This document shows positions 61,336 through 64,000 of a DNA stretch of 64,000 bases, one piece after another. The position numbers and the translations under genes are program-made. Under the pieces are notes generated by a model that did no database searches, was not told the DNA's origin, and worked only from the letters and a program-made list of their open reading frames with translations. Source of the stretch: Streptomyces sp. NBC_01351 (GTDB taxonomy: Bacteria > Actinomycetota > Actinomycetes > Streptomycetales > Streptomycetaceae); contig NZ_CP108356.1 of assembly GCF_036237315.1 (NCBI RefSeq), positions 5,275,501 through 5,339,500 on the forward strand, given 5' to 3'. Each line of letters starts with the position of its first letter. The stretch's first letter is position 1.

Positions 61336-62637
61336 CTACGCCTTCGTGTTCTCCGCCTGCATCGCCTCGATCTCCTCGTCCGACTCCCGGCCGGGAGTCG
61401 GGATGTCGAACTTCGTGATCGCGAAGCGGAAGACCGCGTAGTAGACGACCGCGAAGGCCAGGCCGATCGGAATGATCAGCCAGGGCTTCGTCGCCAGGCT
61501 CCAGTTGATGCCGTAGTCGATCAGGCCGGCCGAGAAGCTGAAACCGTCCTTCACGCCCAGCGCCCACGTCACCGCCATGGACACACCGGTCAGCACCGCG
61601 TGGATCGCGTAGAGCAGCGGCGCCACGAAGAGGAAGGAGTACTCCAGCGGCTCCGTGATGCCCGTGACGAACGAGGTCAGGCCCACCGACAGCATCAGGC
61701 CTCCGACCTCCTTGCGCCGCTGCGGCTTCGCGCAGTGCGCGATGGCGAGGGCCGCGGCGGGGAGCGCGAACATCATGATGGGGAAGAACCCGGTGAGGAA
61801 CTGCCCGGCGTTCGGGTCGCCCGCCAGGAACATCGGGATGTCACCGTGCACCGTCTGCCCGTCCGGCTTGGTGTAGCTGCCGAACTGGAACCACACCGGC
61901 ACGTTCAGGAACTGGTGCAGGCCGATCACCAGCAGCGCGCGGTTCGCGATGCCGAAGATGCCCGCGCCCCAGGCACCCAGGCCCACCAGCCAGTCGGAGA
62001 AGCTCTCCAGCCCGCTGCCGATCGGTGGCCAGATCCACAGGCACAGCACGGCGAAGGCGATCGCGACGAAGGTCATGATGATCGGGACCAGCCGGCGGCC
62101 GTTGAAGAAGCCCAGCCAGTCGACCAGCTTGACCCGGTGGTAGCGCTGCCAGAACCAGGCGGCCAGCAGGCCCATGATGATGCCGCCGAAGACCCCCGGA
62201 TTCTGGAAGGTGTACTCCGCGAAGGTCTCGTCCGGCCCCAGGCAACCGCCCCCGATGTCCCTGGTCCCCTCGGGGCAGCCCTCGGGGAAGGCCCGCAGCA
62301 CGCCGTGGTACACCAGGAAGCCCACCGCCGCGGCGAGGGCCGTCGAACCATCGGCCTTCTTGGCCATGCCGATCGCGACGCCGATGCAGAAGAGGAGCGG
62401 CAGCCCGAGGTCGGCGTTGAGCAGGGAGCCGCCCGCGCTGGCCATCACCTTGGCCACGTTCGTCCAGCCCAGACCGTCGGAGCCGAAGACGTCCGGCTGC
62501 CCCAGCCGGTTCAGGATGCCCGCCGCCGGCAGCACGGCGATCGGCAGCTGAAGACTCCGCCCCATCTTCTGCAGCCCCTGGAACAACCCGTTCCACCACT
62601 TCGGTTGTGGCGCTGCTGCGGCGCTGCTCGCGCTCAT
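61336..62637 (-). CDS. nagE1: N-acetylglucosamine PTS permease paralogue, EIIC component
   Basis: The 433-residue EIIC protein is closely related to NagE2 (MGRSLQLPIAVLPAAGILNRLG, KKADGSTALAAAVGFLVYHGV, ANRALLVIGLHQFLNVPVWFQ, FVTGITEPLEYSFLFVAPLLYAIHA). It has a distinct Cys-bearing loop (EGCPEGTRDIGGGCLGPDETF) absent from NagE2 that could form a disulfide outside. GGGAGGA precedes ATG 62637. Divergent from nagF, with a single dre box between. The role of the second permease is less clear than that of NagE2. Confidence 0.92.
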   Translation of the reverse strand: MSASSAAAAPQPKWWNGLFQGLQKMGRSLQLPIAVLPAAGILNRLGQPDVFGSDGLGWTNVAKVMASAGGSLLNADLGLPLLFCIGVAIGMAKKADGSTALAAAVGFLVYHGVLRAFPEGCPEGTRDIGGGCLGPDETFAEYTFQNPGVFGGIIMGLLAAWFWQRYHRVKLVDWLGFFNGRRLVPIIMTFVAIAFAVLCLWIWPPIGSGLESFSDWLVGLGAWGAGIFGIANRALLVIGLHQFLNVPVWFQFGSYTKPDGQTVHGDIPMFLAGDPNAGQFLTGFFPIMMFALPAAALAIAHCAKPQRRKEVGGLMLSVGLTSFVTGITEPLEYSFLFVAPLLYAIHAVLTGVSMAVTWALGVKDGFSFSAGLIDYGINWSLATKPWLIIPIGLAFAVVYYAVFRFAITKFDIPTPGRESDEEIEAMQAENTKA

Positions 62638-62690
62638 CCGCGTCCTCCCTGACCGGCCCGTTTTTGGCTGTCGCGGCACGTGCGGCACAC

Positions 62691-62702
62691 TGGTGTAGAC
62701 CA
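62691..62702. promoter_or_regulatory. DasR-responsive element (dre) 4, between nagE1 and nagF
   Basis: TGGTGTAGACCA, within ACTGGTGTAGACCAGT, lies 54 bp before nagE1 and 163 bp before nagF, so one box may govern both divergent promoters. Confidence 0.85.
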
Positions 62703-62864
62703 GTTGTGGGCAGGTTGCTGCTGATCATCATCATTCGGCAGATAACGGGCATGCGCTCGCGAAGTTGGGCCAACCGTGCGTTACCGTGACACGGCGGAAC
62801 GCGCTGGTGGTACCCGTCCACTGGACGCCGAGACTCGTTCTTCGTATCACTCAGGGAGAAACAC

Positions 62865-63098
62865 ATGGCCACCAAGGCTGAGAAGATCGTCGCCGGGCTC
62901 GGCGGCATCGAGAACATCGAAGAAGTCGAAGGCTGCATCACCCGCCTCCGCACCGAGGTCATCGACCCGAGCAAGGTCGACGAAGCCGCCCTCAAGGCCG
63001 CCGGCGCCCACGGCGTCGTCAAGATGGGCACCGCGATCCAGGTCGTCATCGGCACCGACGCCGACCCGATCGCCGCCGACATCGAAGACATGATGTGA
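62865..63098 (+). CDS. nagF: N-acetylglucosamine PTS EIIB component
   Basis: The 77-residue protein is a lone EIIB domain of the glucose/GlcNAc type. Cys24 in VEGCITRLRTEVID is the phosphorylation site, and VVKMGTAIQVVIGTDADPIAADIEDMM completes the fold. It passes phosphate from an EIIA (Crr, encoded elsewhere) to sugar carried by NagE1/NagE2. GGGAGA lies ahead of the ATG. Confidence 0.95.
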   Translation: MATKAEKIVAGLGGIENIEEVEGCITRLRTEVIDPSKVDEAALKAAGAHGVVKMGTAIQVVIGTDADPIAADIEDMM

Positions 63099-63131
63099 TC
63101 CAGCCCCACTGAGGCGGCCTGACGCCTTCGA

Positions 63132-63168
63132 AGACCCCGTACCGGACGCACCCGTACGGGGTCTTTTT
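63132..63168 (+). terminator. Rho-independent terminator after nagF
   Basis: The stem AGACCCCGTAC / GTACGGGGTCT is followed by a T-run (TCTTTTT) about 35 bases after the stop codon. Confidence 0.92.
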
Positions 63169-63197
63169 GATTCTGCGCAGGGACTAGGCTCGGCAGC

Positions 63198-63923
63198 ATG
63201 TCTCGCATTGACGGCCGTACGCCCGAACAGCTCCGCCCGGTCACCATCGAACGCGGATGGAGCAAGCACGCCGAGGGCTCCGTCCTCATCTCCTTCGGAG
63301 ACACCAAGGTCTTCTGCACCGCCTCCTTCACCGAAGGGGTCCCGCGCTGGCGCAAGGGCAGCGGCGAAGGCTGGGTCACCTCCGAGTACTCGATGCTGCC
63401 CCGCTCCACCAACACCCGCGGCGACCGCGAATCCGTCCGCGGCAAGATCGGCGGCCGCACCCACGAGATCTCCCGCCTCATCGGCCGCTCGCTGCGCGCC
63501 GTGATCGACTACAAGGCCCTCGGCGAGAACACCATCGTCCTCGACTGCGACGTCCTCCAGGCCGACGGCGGCACCCGCACCGCAGCCATCACCGGCGCCT
63601 ACGTCGCCCTCGCCGACGCCATCGCCTGGGGCCAGAAGAAGAAGCTCATCAAGGCCGGCCGCAAGCCCCTCACCGACACCGTCGCCGCCGTCAGCGTCGG
63701 CATCGTCGACGGCGTCCCGCTCCTCGACATCTGCTACGAGGAAGACGTGCGCGCCGAGACCGACATGAACGTGGTCTGCACCGGCGACGGCCGCTTCGTC
63801 GAGGTCCAGGGCACGGCGGAGGGCGAGCCCTTCGACCGCAAGGAACTCAACGCCCTCCTGGACCTCGCCGCCGGCGGCTGCGCGGACCTCCAGGCCATCC
63901 AGCGCAGCGCGCTGGAACTGTAG
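63198..63923 (+). CDS. rph: Ribonuclease PH
   Basis: The 241-residue phosphorolytic exoribonuclease trims tRNA 3' ends. Signature segments: [41 protein letters not shown], the phosphate-binding [28 protein letters not shown], and [39 protein letters not shown] at 63185-63190 is seven bases before the ATG, indicating a leaderless mRNA. The last 77 bases of the window after this gene show no start of another ORF; in Streptomyces rdgB usually follows. Confidence 0.97.
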   Translation: MSRIDGRTPEQLRPVTIERGWSKHAEGSVLISFGDTKVFCTASFTEGVPRWRKGSGEGWVTSEYSMLPRSTNTRGDRESVRGKIGGRTHEISRLIGRSLRAVIDYKALGENTIVLDCDVLQADGGTRTAAITGAYVALADAIAWGQKKKLIKAGRKPLTDTVAAVSVGIVDGVPLLDICYEEDVRAETDMNVVCTGDGRFVEVQGTAEGEPFDRKELNALLDLAAGGCADLQAIQRSALEL

Positions 63924-64000
63924 GCGCCCGGTTCGGCGTCTGGCAGGGTACGGGCGCACGGTGTCAAAGCCGCGCGCCCGTCCACGTATCCAAGTCCTTG

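Overview
The window is chromosomal DNA from a Streptomyces or very close relative. It is about 70-75% GC, its coding frames have near-saturated third-position G/C, and it carries lineage markers: the sporulation protein SsgG, a HemD-winged-helix regulator beside narK, DasR-type GlcNAc operators, and the cysO-cysM-mec sulfur module. From memory, gene order closely follows the core region of S. coelicolor from about SCO2960 down to SCO2904. That recollection supports several names but was not searched.

Layout. 0-5.9 kb: end of an MFS exporter gene, LysR regulator, nitrate/nitrite transporter NarK, NnaR-like regulator, GNAT acetyltransferase and CGNR zinc-finger protein. 5.9-7.2 kb: a scarred locus with a truncated CYTH-domain gene between inverted copies of a repeat. 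7.2-16.7 kb: HelD/UvrD-like helicase, a candidate small RNA, malic enzyme with an ACT domain, HU protein, MurA, YqgE, DUF3039 protein and a cytoplasmic GH20 hexosaminidase. 17.0-22.3 kb: three-subunit xanthine-dehydrogenase-type molybdo-flavoprotein operon whose iron-sulfur subunit has a huge low-complexity extension. 22.4-29.6 kb: a type VII (ESX/WXG100)-associated cluster with a mycosin protease and two lipoproteins, ending beside tRNA-Cys. 29.9-34.0 kb: MFS exporter, antitoxin/Doc pair and SF2 helicase. 34.4-39.9 kb: the homogentisate-pathway enzyme HppD with its probable regulators HpdA and HpdR, plus a Lon-like protease and an ArsR/MFS unit. 40-50 kb: TPR protein, FAD-linked oxidase, SsgG, two RDD membrane proteins (one with fourteen 16-residue repeats) and a large secreted M6 metalloprotease. 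50-53.7 kb: nicotinamidase and nicotinate phosphoribosyltransferase (NAD salvage), ClpS and DUF2017. 54-57.5 kb: amino-acid permease, then mec, a cysteine-rich leader peptide, cysO and cysM. 57.9-59.7 kb: DUF488, PemK-like and metallo-beta-lactamase-fold proteins. 59.7-63.9 kb: GlcNAc PTS genes nagE2, nagE1 and nagF with four dre boxes, then rph.

Cooperating groups: NarK and NnaR in nitrogen assimilation; NagE2/NagE1/NagF and perhaps the GH20 enzyme in aminosugar use under DasR; HppD with HpdA/HpdR in tyrosine breakdown; Mec, CysO and CysM in sulfur-carrier-dependent cysteine synthesis, preceded by a likely attenuator; and PncA with PncB in NAD salvage. Dispersed palindromic repeats fill several intergenic gaps, and many genes have a -10 hexamer only 6-7 nt before the start codon, implying leaderless mRNAs. 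The least explained parts are the 22.4-29.6 kb type VII-associated cluster, the extended iron-sulfur subunit, the repeat-bearing RDD protein, and the CYTH remnant.
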